Assembly (NCBI GenBank): GCA_963169175.1
Contig: CAUJFK010000079.1
Span: 1 to 8,110, forward strand
Length of the DNA: 8,110 nt
From: Acidobacteriota bacterium
Lineage (GTDB): Bacteria; Acidobacteriota; Blastocatellia; Pyrinomonadales; Pyrinomonadaceae
Direction of reading: 5' to 3'
In this document: one piece after another, positions 1 through 6,602 of the stretch
How positions within the stretch are numbered: the first letter of the stretch is position 1
Layout: every line of letters starts with the position of its first letter
Made by a program: the position numbers and the translations under genes
The notes under the pieces: model-generated
What the model was told of the DNA's origin: nothing
Databases searched by the model: none
Seen by the model: the letters and a program-made list of their open reading frames with translations, nothing else

Positions 1-88
1 CAAGATTTCTTTTTGGCGAACTGACGGCAATTCGGTCAGAATGACGGAAACATATCTTGTAAGCCATCGAGCAGAAGTAGGCTAGAAT

Positions 89-97
89 AGGGAAACG
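89..97 (+). promoter_or_regulatory. Ribosome binding site of the VWA gene
   Basis: A purine-rich AGGGA lies four to five bases before the ATG at 98 and supports that start. A TAGAAT just upstream (83-88) resembles a -10 box. If it were used, transcription would begin about where the Shine-Dalgarno sequence sits, so it is probably not the promoter. No convincing -35 box was seen in 1-97. Confidence 0.45.
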
Positions 98-1126
98 ATG
101 CACAGCAAAAGGCCAATAATCCAAGTCGTCAAAGGGAGTACGATCGGATCCCTATTCTTCCTGATCGGTGTTCTTGCGTCCGCTGGTGTCGGCCAGAATC
201 AACCTCCGTCCGCCGGCGATGCCGTGATCCGCGTTGAGACCTCGTTGGTTTCGATTCCGGTGTCAGCTGCCGATCGCGAGGGCAGATTTTTATCGGGAGT
301 TCAGCAAGGTCAGTTTCGCGTGTTCGAAAACGGCAAAGAACAGCCGATCGCGTATTTTGGCGGAAACGACACTCCGATCGTGGTTGCGCTCGTGCTGGAT
401 ATGAGCGATTCGACCCGATTCAAACTAGCCGACATTCAGGGATCCGCCATTCGCTTTATCAAGCAGCTTCAGCCAAACGACCGCGCCCTCGTAATGGCGT
501 TCGACAAGCGGGTACATCTGCTGAGCGACGTTACAGGCGATCGGAACGCTTTGGTGAATGCTGTTCGCAAGATACAAGTCGGTGGCGGCACAAGTGTTTA
601 CAACGCGGTCGATACCGTACTGCGACAATATTTTGCTCCCATACGCGGGCGAAAAGCGGTCGTGCTTTTTACGGACGGCGTCGATACGACAAGCGCGAGC
701 GCTACGTACGACAGCACCATACGGCTGGCAACCGAATCGGACTCAATGTTTTATGCAATTAAATTCGATACTTACACCGATGTGACCGAAGAGGCCCGAA
801 AGCGTTCGTTGGCGGAAGGACAGGTCAGTACTTCGATCGGCGGCCAGCCTTCGGGCGTTGTTTACGAGCGGGCCGGGCGTTACCTTTCCCAACTCCCTGA
901 GGTCACCGGCGGCCGGCTGTACACGGCGGGTTCGAACGATCATCTTTCGAACGCATTTTCACAGATCATTGGCGAACTCCGCTCACAATACCTTTTGGCG
1001 TTCTATCCTCAGGACCAAACGAAGTCGGGCCGTAGGAAAATAGTAGTAAAGATAGATATCCCGGGAGCAAAAGTGAGGGCCCGAAAATACTATTATTTTG
1101 CACCGGTAAAGGATGCCAAACCCTAG
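98..1126 (+). CDS. Secreted VWA-domain protein (Acidobacteria type)
   Basis: This 342-residue protein starts with a basic N-terminus and a hydrophobic stretch (about residues 16-31), read as a signal peptide with cleavage near VGQ-NQ. Residues 46-88 form a short beta-rich domain (VSIPVSAADREGRFLSG, then VFENGKEQPI) that typically precedes the VWA fold in acidobacterial VWA proteins. The VWA domain spans about 93-300. Its metal-ion-dependent adhesion site looks complete: D101-x-S103-x-S105, T165 in GGGTS, and D193 in FTDG. It should therefore bind a divalent cation and a protein ligand outside the cytoplasm. The C-terminus (about 295-335) is a beta-rich tail. The family match resembles the acidobacterial VWFA-domain family (TIGR03436), recalled rather than searched. 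The specific ligand is unknown. The gene stands alone on its strand and faces the PEGA-TPR gene. Confidence 0.9.
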   Translation: MHSKRPIIQVVKGSTIGSLFFLIGVLASAGVGQNQPPSAGDAVIRVETSLVSIPVSAADREGRFLSGVQQGQFRVFENGKEQPIAYFGGNDTPIVVALVLDMSDSTRFKLADIQGSAIRFIKQLQPNDRALVMAFDKRVHLLSDVTGDRNALVNAVRKIQVGGGTSVYNAVDTVLRQYFAPIRGRKAVVLFTDGVDTTSASATYDSTIRLATESDSMFYAIKFDTYTDVTEEARKRSLAEGQVSTSIGGQPSGVVYERAGRYLSQLPEVTGGRLYTAGSNDHLSNAFSQIIGELRSQYLLAFYPQDQTKSGRRKIVVKIDIPGAKVRARKYYYFAPVKDAKP

Positions 1127-1142
1127 AATCGATTCCGCTTTG

Positions 1143-1260
1143 CAGAAGCCCGCACCTGCAGAAGCCCGCACGTAGTAAAGGCTTAATCTCCAACACGCGC
1201 ACAACGTCGCAGAAACCCGCACGTCGTCAGGGCGTAACTTCCATTGCAGAACCTCGCGCG
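1143..1260 (+). repeat. Four degenerate copies of a 14-nt motif (CAGAAGCCCGCACG)
   Basis: Copies begin at 1143 (CAGAAGCCCGCACC), 1159 (CAGAAGCCCGCACG), 1210 (CAGAAACCCGCACG) and 1247 (CAGAACCTCGCGCG). The first two are 16 bases apart. The second and third share a longer, looser unit, since each is followed by a GTagTaAGGGC-like tail. Spacing is irregular and the spacers are short and unrelated, so this is not a CRISPR array. It looks like a decayed cluster of a dispersed intergenic repeat sitting beside the REPIN-like palindrome in the same convergent spacer. Confidence 0.6.
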
Positions 1261-1288
1261 ATAGAGGCTGTATCAAGCCTTAAAAAAG

Positions 1289-1523
1289 CCGCGGAGCAGC
1301 GACATGTTTGTAGCCCCACTTGAAGCGAAGCGAAACGTGGGGTTAATCGAGCCTGAATCTCAAAGCCCGTGTAACGGGCGGCAGACTTTCGCTAAATTAT
1401 TGACAGCAATAGATGTAACATGCTTTTCTGTCGCCCACTACGTGGGCTTAGAGTAATGTTTTCATCCTAACCACGGGTTCCGCTTTGCTCCACCCGTGGC
1501 TACATTCTGCCACTGCTCCGCAG
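1289..1523. repeat. REPIN-like nested palindromic element, about 235 bp
   Basis: The two ends are inverted copies of one module. The left end starts CGCGGAGCAGCGACA and continues into hairpin CCCCAC (1314-1319)/GTGGGG (1337-1342), whose loop contains GAAGCGAAGCGAA. The right end read in reverse starts TGCGGAGCAGTGGCA and continues into hairpin CCACGGGT (1471-1478)/ACCCGTGG (1492-1499), whose loop read in reverse is GGAGCAAAGCGGA. Inside these is a second inverted pair of modules. Positions 1362-1384 match the reverse complement of 1428-1450 at 17 of 23 bases, with hairpins GCCCG/CGGGC and GCCCAC/GTGGGC. Stem differences between the copies are mostly compensated, so the hairpins are kept while sequence changes. 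The centre (1385-1427) is A/T-rich. It contains no gene and no clear target-site duplication. Confidence 0.75.
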
Positions 1524-1580
1524 TTTAAGACAGTTTTGCCACAACCTCAGTAGCCAGGTCTCAACACCCACCGCCGCGAT

Positions 1581-2573
1581 CTATTTATTTCCACCCTGCT
1601 GCTTTTTTAATTGAACGATGAACGACTGAAACGTTTCCGATTCCGGAACGTCGGGAAAAAGCCTGATAAATTCCTCATAAACCGCGATGGCCTTTGCCGG
1701 CTGTTTTTGATCTTCATAGATCAATCCCAAGATCTGGTAAATGGTCACCGCGTCGGGTGCGCCGGAAAGCTGAGCAATGGCCTGTGTCAGATACTTTGCC
1801 GCCTCTAAATAAAACGCCTTTTCCTGATCCGCTTCACCCGCGGCCCCGGCGTTCTCTGCCTTTTCTTTATACAGCAGGCCAAGCCCGGCATATGCTTCGG
1901 GTTGAAAGCCTCTGCCTTCGCGGATCGCACGTTTAAAGGCCGCGACCGCTTTTTCTTCTTCGCCGACACTTTTCAACATCCGGCCTTCTACGGCCGATAA
2001 CTCTGCCCAGCCCGGCTTGAGCCGACGAGCGGCGGCTATCGTTTTCGCGGCCCTTTCAAACTCCCGACCGTCAACCTGGACCCGCACAAGGCCAATGCAA
2101 GCATCCAGATACCCCGGCCGCAGCTTGATCGCCTGCCCATAGGCCGCAACCGCCTTTTGTCGATCGACCGTTGTCAGCCTTTCCGCCTTTTGAAACGCAA
2201 GCTCGGCCTCGTCGGTCGTTTTGGTCAATGGAATAGAAACACTGCCGTTTTGCGTCGGAAGGAGTGCCTTATTTGTTTGTTTGAATCCATCCGCCCGCAC
2301 ACGAATCGCTTTCCTACCGGGCAAAACCGAATTGATAACCAATGTTCCTGTATCCGAAGCAGAGCCGTAAAGGACACCGTCTATCCATACCTTCGCGCCG
2401 GGTTCGGTCCTGATCGTTATTGACCGGCGCGCGTTTTGCGCCGCGCAGATCGAGGCCAAGGCAATAATGCCGACGAGCACGGCCAAAAGCGGTCCTTCGT
2501 GCCCGAATCGCAGGCCCACCGTGCGACGGCCGATGCTGGCCCTACCCGATCCGCGAATATTCCTCAGATACAT
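1581..2573 (-). CDS. PEGA-domain and TPR-repeat envelope protein
   Basis: With the ATG at 2573 the protein has 330 residues. A basic N-terminus is followed by a hydrophobic segment (LLAVLVGIIALASICAAQ, about residues 29-46), a signal peptide or membrane anchor. A PEGA domain then covers about 50-117 (ITIRTEPGAKVWIDGVLYG, then LPGRKAIRVRADGF), a beta-fold usually found on the outer side of the membrane. The rest is helical with about five TPR-like repeats (about 121-307), including DACIGLVRVQVDGREFERAAK and AYAGLGLLYKEKAE, so a protein-binding scaffold is likely. The partner is unknown. The start is uncertain. The longest frame opens at ATG 2612 and overlaps the antiporter gene by 71 bases. 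ATG 2573 has a GGAA upstream and overlaps by 32. A GTG at 2519 would avoid overlap and give a classical short signal peptide but lacks a clear ribosome binding site. Confidence 0.82.
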   Translation of the reverse strand: MYLRNIRGSGRASIGRRTVGLRFGHEGPLLAVLVGIIALASICAAQNARRSITIRTEPGAKVWIDGVLYGSASDTGTLVINSVLPGRKAIRVRADGFKQTNKALLPTQNGSVSIPLTKTTDEAELAFQKAERLTTVDRQKAVAAYGQAIKLRPGYLDACIGLVRVQVDGREFERAAKTIAAARRLKPGWAELSAVEGRMLKSVGEEEKAVAAFKRAIREGRGFQPEAYAGLGLLYKEKAENAGAAGEADQEKAFYLEAAKYLTQAIAQLSGAPDAVTIYQILGLIYEDQKQPAKAIAVYEEFIRLFPDVPESETFQSFIVQLKKQQGGNK

Positions 2574-3786
2574 CCGTTTCCACAATATTATCCGGCACGC
2601 CGTCATCGTCAATATCTTCCGCGAACAAAATTTTGATGAACGGCGGAGCTATCAGCGTTGTCGCGACGGCCATAAAAAGCACGGCAGCAAAAAAGTTTGC
2701 GCTGATCACGCCAAGGCCGAGGCCTATCTGCGCCACTACGATGCCTACTTCGCCGCGCGGGACCATACCGACGCCGATCTGCGCCATTTCGCGGGCCTTC
2801 ATGCCCCATGCACCAATGCCGCAGCCGATAAATTTTGTAACTACGGCGACCAGTGTCAGGAGCAGCGCTTGAACCACGACATTCGTATCGCGGAACACTG
2901 AAAGATCAAGCTGCATTCCGATATTTACCAGAAAGAACGGCACCAAAAACTCGGTCACGCCGCCTGTCATCCGGTGCATCTTGTCGTTGCCGTCAACCGA
3001 CTCCGACAAGGCCATGCCGGCCAGAAACGCCCCGATGATCGCCGCAACGCCGATGTACATCGACGCAAGGGACAGGCCGAGGCACAGGATAAGCCCAAGA
3101 TTAAAGAACGGCCCGGCGAGTTTTAGCCGTTTGATGCGCGGAGCGAGGCCGGTGAGAAGCTTGGAACCTGCCAGGCCGACGATGATCGTGAACAGAATAG
3201 CCGCGCCCGCAGTTTTCACGATCCCGGCTGTATCGATAGTTCCCTGCTGGCCGCCTGATGAAACGAGCGACAGAATGATCAGCCCTAGAATATCGTCAAT
3301 GACGGCCGCACCGAGTATGATCCGCGAGGTTCGCAGATCCAGCAGGCCCATCGAACCCAGGACCCGCGCCGTAATGCCAACGGAGGTCGCCACAAGCGCC
3401 GCCCCAATGAACAGAGCCTCGACCGTCGAACCGTCCCACGCCATCGCCAGGAAATATCCCGCAGCGAACGGAAGGGCGACCCCAAGAACTCCGACCATTA
3501 CGGCACGCCCGCCAACCTGAAAAATATCTCTCGGTTTGGTTTCAAGCCCGACGGTGAACAATAGAAAAATTACGCCTACCTCTGCCAAAACCGAGATAAG
3601 GTCGGACGGCGCGACCCAACCGAGCAGACTTGGGCCGATGATGACGCCGGCGAGGATCTCACCGACCACGGCAGGCTGCCGCAGGCGCTCAAATATCTCG
3701 GCCATCACTTTCGCGGCCGCGAGAACGACGAAGAGCGAAAGGATAACCGCCGAATGGTCAACGGAAGCTGCAAAAACGACCGGCAT
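2542..3786 (-). CDS. CPA2-family cation/proton antiporter, no RCK domain
   Basis: This 414-residue, very hydrophobic protein has about 12-13 predicted membrane segments from residue 12 to 389. Family marks include QPAVVGEILAGVIIGPSLLG (37-56), the ATSVGITARVLG helix (133-144), the paired aspartates D164-D165 in GAAVIDDILGLI that carry ions in CPA2 transporters, K318 in VVTKFIG, and the MVPRGEVGIV motif (341-350). It should exchange Na+ or K+ for H+ across the inner membrane. Which ion is used cannot be told from sequence alone. Kef-type relatives usually add a cytoplasmic RCK/TrkA-N domain; here the chain stops soon after the last helix, as in NapA-like antiporters. The tail has an acidic DIDDDGVPD stretch (391-399). 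No strong Shine-Dalgarno sequence precedes the ATG. The PEGA-TPR gene overlaps its 3' end, suggesting one transcript. Confidence 0.92.
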   Translation of the reverse strand: MPVVFAASVDHSAVILSLFVVLAAAKVMAEIFERLRQPAVVGEILAGVIIGPSLLGWVAPSDLISVLAEVGVIFLLFTVGLETKPRDIFQVGGRAVMVGVLGVALPFAAGYFLAMAWDGSTVEALFIGAALVATSVGITARVLGSMGLLDLRTSRIILGAAVIDDILGLIILSLVSSGGQQGTIDTAGIVKTAGAAILFTIIVGLAGSKLLTGLAPRIKRLKLAGPFFNLGLILCLGLSLASMYIGVAAIIGAFLAGMALSESVDGNDKMHRMTGGVTEFLVPFFLVNIGMQLDLSVFRDTNVVVQALLLTLVAVVTKFIGCGIGAWGMKAREMAQIGVGMVPRGEVGIVVAQIGLGLGVISANFFAAVLFMAVATTLIAPPFIKILFAEDIDDDGVPDNIVETDVSEEYSRIG

Positions 3787-3808
3787 TTTATTGACAAAGT
3801 ATTCGTTA

Positions 3809-3821
3809 CTGATTTTATCAG
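3809..3821. promoter_or_regulatory. Short perfect inverted repeat upstream of the antiporter gene
   Basis: CTGAT and ATCAG flank a three-base TTT centre, 23 bases upstream of the antiporter start. Position and symmetry fit an operator overlapping a promoter or a small leader hairpin, but a 13-bp palindrome can occur by chance and no clear -10/-35 pair was identified around it. Confidence 0.2.
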
Positions 3822-3924
3822 GACACTCAGGTATTAACTACTCGCTAGTCCCGTCAAGCACCTGTCTGCGTGGGCCTGATCAAAGCCGCGGGCCTAGATC
3901 CGAAATATGTCGAAAGAGTGTATC

Positions 3925-4004
3925 TGAACGCGGATCAAGCGGAATGAGCGGATCTTTACAGATCTTTCCTTCCTGGTCCGTTCGATCCGCCCGATCCGCG
4001 TTCA
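3925..4004. repeat. Imperfect 30-nt inverted repeat built on TGAACGCGGATC
   Basis: The left arm (3925-3954) and the right arm (3976-4004, read in reverse) both start TGAACGCGGATC and continue with GCGGAT-rich sequence. A 21-base loop separates them and contains a second GATCTTT. The arms lie in the 329-bp spacer between two divergent genes, so this is not a normal place for a transcription terminator. The sequence style resembles dispersed GCGGATC-rich intergenic repeats seen in many bacterial genomes. It shows no coding potential. The rest of the spacer (3787-4115) shows only the small palindrome at 3809 and a TACAAT at 4089-4094 that could be a -10 box for the polymerase gene. Confidence 0.6.
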
Positions 4005-4088
4005 AATCGCCTCTATTCTGCGATATGACCAAAAGGCCGGTGCGTGCTGGCCATACCTGCTGAATAGCGAATAGCCCGTCCGAACGGT

Positions 4089-4094
4089 TACAAT
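4089..4094 (+). promoter_or_regulatory. Possible -10 box of the DNA polymerase gene
   Basis: TACAAT matches the -10 consensus at five of six positions and lies 21 bases before the ATG. No good -35 hexamer is found at 16-18 bases upstream. Transcription from here would give a very short leader, consistent with the absence of a Shine-Dalgarno sequence before the ATG. Confidence 0.25.
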
Positions 4095-4115
4095 TGTTCT
4101 TTCGCCAAACTCTGT

Positions 4116-5891
4116 ATGGAAGTTTATTTTCGATATGTAAACACCGCCGATGGCCTGAAAGATGCGCTCGACGACCTTCGCCGCTCTGATATTCTCGGCT
4201 TTGACACCGAAACAACTGAGCTTGACCCTTACCGCGGAGAACTTCGCCTTGTGCAGCTAAGCGATGGGAAAAACTCGCATGTTATCGACCTTAGGGCGTT
4301 TGCGTCGAACGGATCGCTTCACGGAAATGAACAGCTTGCGCCGCTCTACGATCTGTTGTCGGACCCCACCCGAACAAAGATCGCACACAACGCCAAGTTC
4401 GACGCAAAATGGGCCCGCCATCACCTCGGCTGCGAGGTAAACGGCATTTTCGACACCTATCTCGCCAGCCAGCTTATCGCGGCCGGCGACACCGACCGGC
4501 GCCACTCCCTGGCTGACGCCGCCCAGTATTTCTGCGGTATCGAGCTCGATAAATCGATGCAGGTGAGCGATTGGTCCGCGGCCGAGCTTTCGCATCAACA
4601 GCTTGAATATGCGGCACGAGATGCGGTGATAATGCGTCAGCTTCGCGACCAGATGGTTGAGCGGCTGGCAAGCGACGAGTTGGAACGCGTTGCCGCGCTT
4701 GAGTTTGAATGCGTGGTGCCGATCGCCGAAATGGAGTTGAACGGCATATATCTAGACCAGCCGCGCTGGCGTGAGCAATTGGAAAAGGTCAAAACAGCTC
4801 AGGCAAAGACAGCGGATGAGCTGCAGGAAATGCTTTCGGCCGGCGTCGCTCAGGCGTCACTTTTTGGCCGCGCTGAGATAAACCTTGATTCACAGCATCA
4901 GGTCACGGACGCACTCCTCAACCTCGGCGTTCCAATGCCTGCAAGTACCCGTGCCTGGCAGCTTCAGCCGCTGGCGGAGCAATATCCGGTCGTTGCAAAG
5001 CTGCTCGAATATCGCGGCGTCGCAAAATCGCTTTCGAGTTTTGGCGAGAACATTCTTGAATTCATCGAGCCGCAAACCGGGCGCATCCATGCCGATTTTC
5101 GCCAGATAGGTGCCCCGACCGGCCGTTTTTCGTGTTCGAATCCTAACCTGCAGCAGATCCCGCACGACCGGAACTATCGCCGCTGCTTCACTGCCGCCGC
5201 CGGCAACAAACTTGTCATTGCGGATTATTCGCAGATCGAACTTCGCATTTTGGCTGAGTTTTCAGGCGACGAAGCGTTCATCGACGCATTCGTCTCAGGG
5301 CAGGATTTTCACGCCGCCTCGGCATCGCGGGTCTTTGGCGTTTCTCCCGATGAGGTTACGGACGATATGCGTTCGTTCGCCAAACGTTTGAACTTCGGCA
5401 TCGTGTACGGCATCGGGGCGTCGCGGTTTGGCCTTATGACAGGACTTTCGCAGAATGAGGCCGAGGATGCAATGCGAAAGTATTTTGGCACCTTTCGGAA
5501 GCTTGATTCTTACCTGCGAAATGAGGGCCGCAGATTGATCGAAGAAAAAGATGTGAGGACGGCGTCCGGCCGTCTGCTGCGGCTTCGGTTCGATGAGAAA
5601 AGCCGCGAAGAGATCGCGTCAGCCCGGCGGTATGGCATCAATATGCCGATCCAGGGCACGTCGGCCGACATTCTTAAACGCTCGCTTCGCCTGCTGCATG
5701 ATTCGATCCGCGGTACCTCGGCCAAACTCGTGAACATCGTTCACGACGAGGTCATTGTCGAATGCTCGGCCGGCGAAGCGGACCAAACGGCCGAAAACCT
5801 TGAGAACGCAATGTGCTCGGCCGGCCGTGAATATCTGCAAAAAGTACCGGTCAAGGCCGATGTAAAAATAGCCGATGAATGGAGCAAATAA
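4116..5891 (+). CDS. polA: DNA polymerase I, Klenow-type (3'-5' exonuclease and polymerase)
   Basis: This 591-residue family-A DNA polymerase has two domains. Residues 1-180 form a DEDDy proofreading exonuclease: D30 and E32 in FDTET, D96 in HNAKFD, and Y165/D169 in YAARD. Residues about 195-591 form the polymerase. The thumb/palm region includes TGRIHADFRQIGAPTGRFS and NPNLQQIP. Motif A is DYSQIELR with catalytic D370. Motif B has R419, K423, F427 and Y431 in RSFAKRLNFGIVYG, and motif C is VHDEV with D544. All catalytic residues are present, so it should be active in both synthesis and proofreading. F427 sits where a Phe normally disfavours dideoxynucleotides. The 5' nuclease of full-length PolA is absent and the spacer before the ATG has no room or coding sequence for it, so the protein is naturally Klenow-sized, like the Aquifex enzyme. 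The gene symbol reflects the family, not proven orthology. Confidence 0.95.
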   Translation: MEVYFRYVNTADGLKDALDDLRRSDILGFDTETTELDPYRGELRLVQLSDGKNSHVIDLRAFASNGSLHGNEQLAPLYDLLSDPTRTKIAHNAKFDAKWARHHLGCEVNGIFDTYLASQLIAAGDTDRRHSLADAAQYFCGIELDKSMQVSDWSAAELSHQQLEYAARDAVIMRQLRDQMVERLASDELERVAALEFECVVPIAEMELNGIYLDQPRWREQLEKVKTAQAKTADELQEMLSAGVAQASLFGRAEINLDSQHQVTDALLNLGVPMPASTRAWQLQPLAEQYPVVAKLLEYRGVAKSLSSFGENILEFIEPQTGRIHADFRQIGAPTGRFSCSNPNLQQIPHDRNYRRCFTAAAGNKLVIADYSQIELRILAEFSGDEAFIDAFVSGQDFHAASASRVFGVSPDEVTDDMRSFAKRLNFGIVYGIGASRFGLMTGLSQNEAEDAMRKYFGTFRKLDSYLRNEGRRLIEEKDVRTASGRLLRLRFDEKSREEIASARRYGINMPIQGTSADILKRSLRLLHDSIRGTSAKLVNIVHDEVIVECSAGEADQTAENLENAMCSAGREYLQKVPVKADVKIADEWSK

Positions 5892-5899
5892 AGTGCTCC
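5881..5899. terminator. Small stem-loop across the polymerase stop codon
   Basis: GGAGCA (5881-5886) and TGCTCC (5894-5899) form a perfect 6-bp stem with a 7-base loop that contains the TAA stop. It lies at the 14-bp junction of two convergent genes, where a bidirectional terminator would be useful. There is no T-run on either side, so intrinsic termination would be weak. Confidence 0.25.
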
Positions 5900-5905
5900 G
5901 CCCAG

Positions 5906-6457
5906 TTAGCGTGCCGGATCCGATAGGGCCAGCACGTCCGCGATCATCTTTTGCTGGTCTCGACTAAAGCTAAATTGAAAGACACCGAGGTCAAAGCTCG
6001 TATTCGTCTCGGTGGCCATCGTTGCGAGGTCCTCACGCTGTATCTCAAAGTTCAAATATTCCATATCTTCGCGTGGCTTGGCCGCGTACCGGCCCGGCCC
6101 GAGGTCGCGGCCGTTCGCTCGGAGTACCAAATTATGCCGTTCGGCAAAACGCGGCCGTTTGGGCAATACCCAGAACGTCAGCAGAACATTTGCCGGAGCG
6201 GCAGATAATTCATTCCCGGCGTACATAAACCCGATCGCAAAATTCATCGCCTGATCGCCAGACCTCCCCGTGTCCGAAAAGTTTTCGGTCACGCCCATCA
6301 TCTTGGACACATTTGAATCCGGATCGTAAGTGAGTTTGATGCCCTTGCTGCTCCCGCGATCTTTTATCTGCCTGGTGATAACAGCATTCGATTTTGATTG
6401 GGCCTGGCCCACAACACAAGCGGCGGCGAGAATAGCGATAACGAGTAGTTTTTTCAT
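5906..6457 (-). CDS. Small exported protein of unknown function
   Basis: I do not recognise a family. The 183-residue product begins MKKLLVIAILAAACVVGQAQ, a clear export signal. Cleavage after GQA (residue 19) is most likely. C14 in AAAC gives a weak lipobox, so a lipoprotein cannot be excluded. The mature part looks beta-rich (for example residues 88-99, NVLLTFWVLP, and 107-115, HNLVLRANG) with no cysteines or transmembrane segments. It ends with a LGVFQFSFSRDQQKMIADV stretch, a strand-then-helix end seen in several small secreted beta proteins. The gene converges on the DNA polymerase gene with a 14-bp gap and follows the M16 peptidase gene on the same strand after 281 bp, so it probably has its own promoter. 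Instead of a Shine-Dalgarno sequence, ACCTCCT stands directly before its ATG. Confidence 0.75.
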   Translation of the reverse strand: MKKLLVIAILAAACVVGQAQSKSNAVITRQIKDRGSSKGIKLTYDPDSNVSKMMGVTENFSDTGRSGDQAMNFAIGFMYAGNELSAAPANVLLTFWVLPKRPRFAERHNLVLRANGRDLGPGRYAAKPREDMEYLNFEIQREDLATMATETNTSFDLGVFQFSFSRDQQKMIADVLALSDPAR

Positions 6458-6602
6458 TTAGGAGGTAAAGATCGAAATGCAAGGTTTGAACGAAGTGTAG
6501 GCCGTATATGAGGCCGGCCATAGAAATTATGGCACGCGAACGCTTCCTGTGGAAAGAGAAAAAATGGGCCTGTACATCTGAGTTTCCTTGAACGCGCCCG
6601 TT

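Noticed and set aside
21..39. CTGAC/GTCAG hairpin upstream of the VWA gene as a terminator
   Set aside because: The stem is only 5 bp with a 9-base loop and no T-run on the appropriate side.
1143..1260. Possible small CRISPR array from repeated CAGAAGCCCGCACG
   Set aside because: Repeat units are only 14 nt and degenerate, intervals are 16, 51 and 37 bases, and there are no uniform spacers or cas genes.
983..1276. Minus-strand 97-residue frame across the VWA 3' end and the repeat cluster
   Set aside because: More than half is antisense to the VWA gene and the rest translates repeat sequence. It shows no recognisable domain.
1289..1523. Integron attC-like or intrinsic terminator reading of the palindrome
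   Set aside because: There are no attC core sites and no integrase or cassette genes. The stems lack T-runs, and the nested inverted module architecture is better explained by a REPIN-like repeat.
2981..3520. 179-residue open frame on the plus strand
   Set aside because: It lies wholly antisense to the antiporter gene, whose family motifs are clear. Its composition (Arg, Pro, Thr, Ala-rich) is that expected of a shadow frame.
4116..5891. Phage origin of the polymerase gene
   Set aside because: No phage genes are nearby, and the flanking genes and codon style look chromosomal. Short family-A polymerases with proofreading domains also occur in bacteria.
6477..6500. Seven-codon plus-strand mini-gene (MQGLNEV) after a perfect AGGAGGT
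   Set aside because: It is too short to judge, the 11-base spacing is long, and no larger gene follows that it could regulate as a leader peptide.
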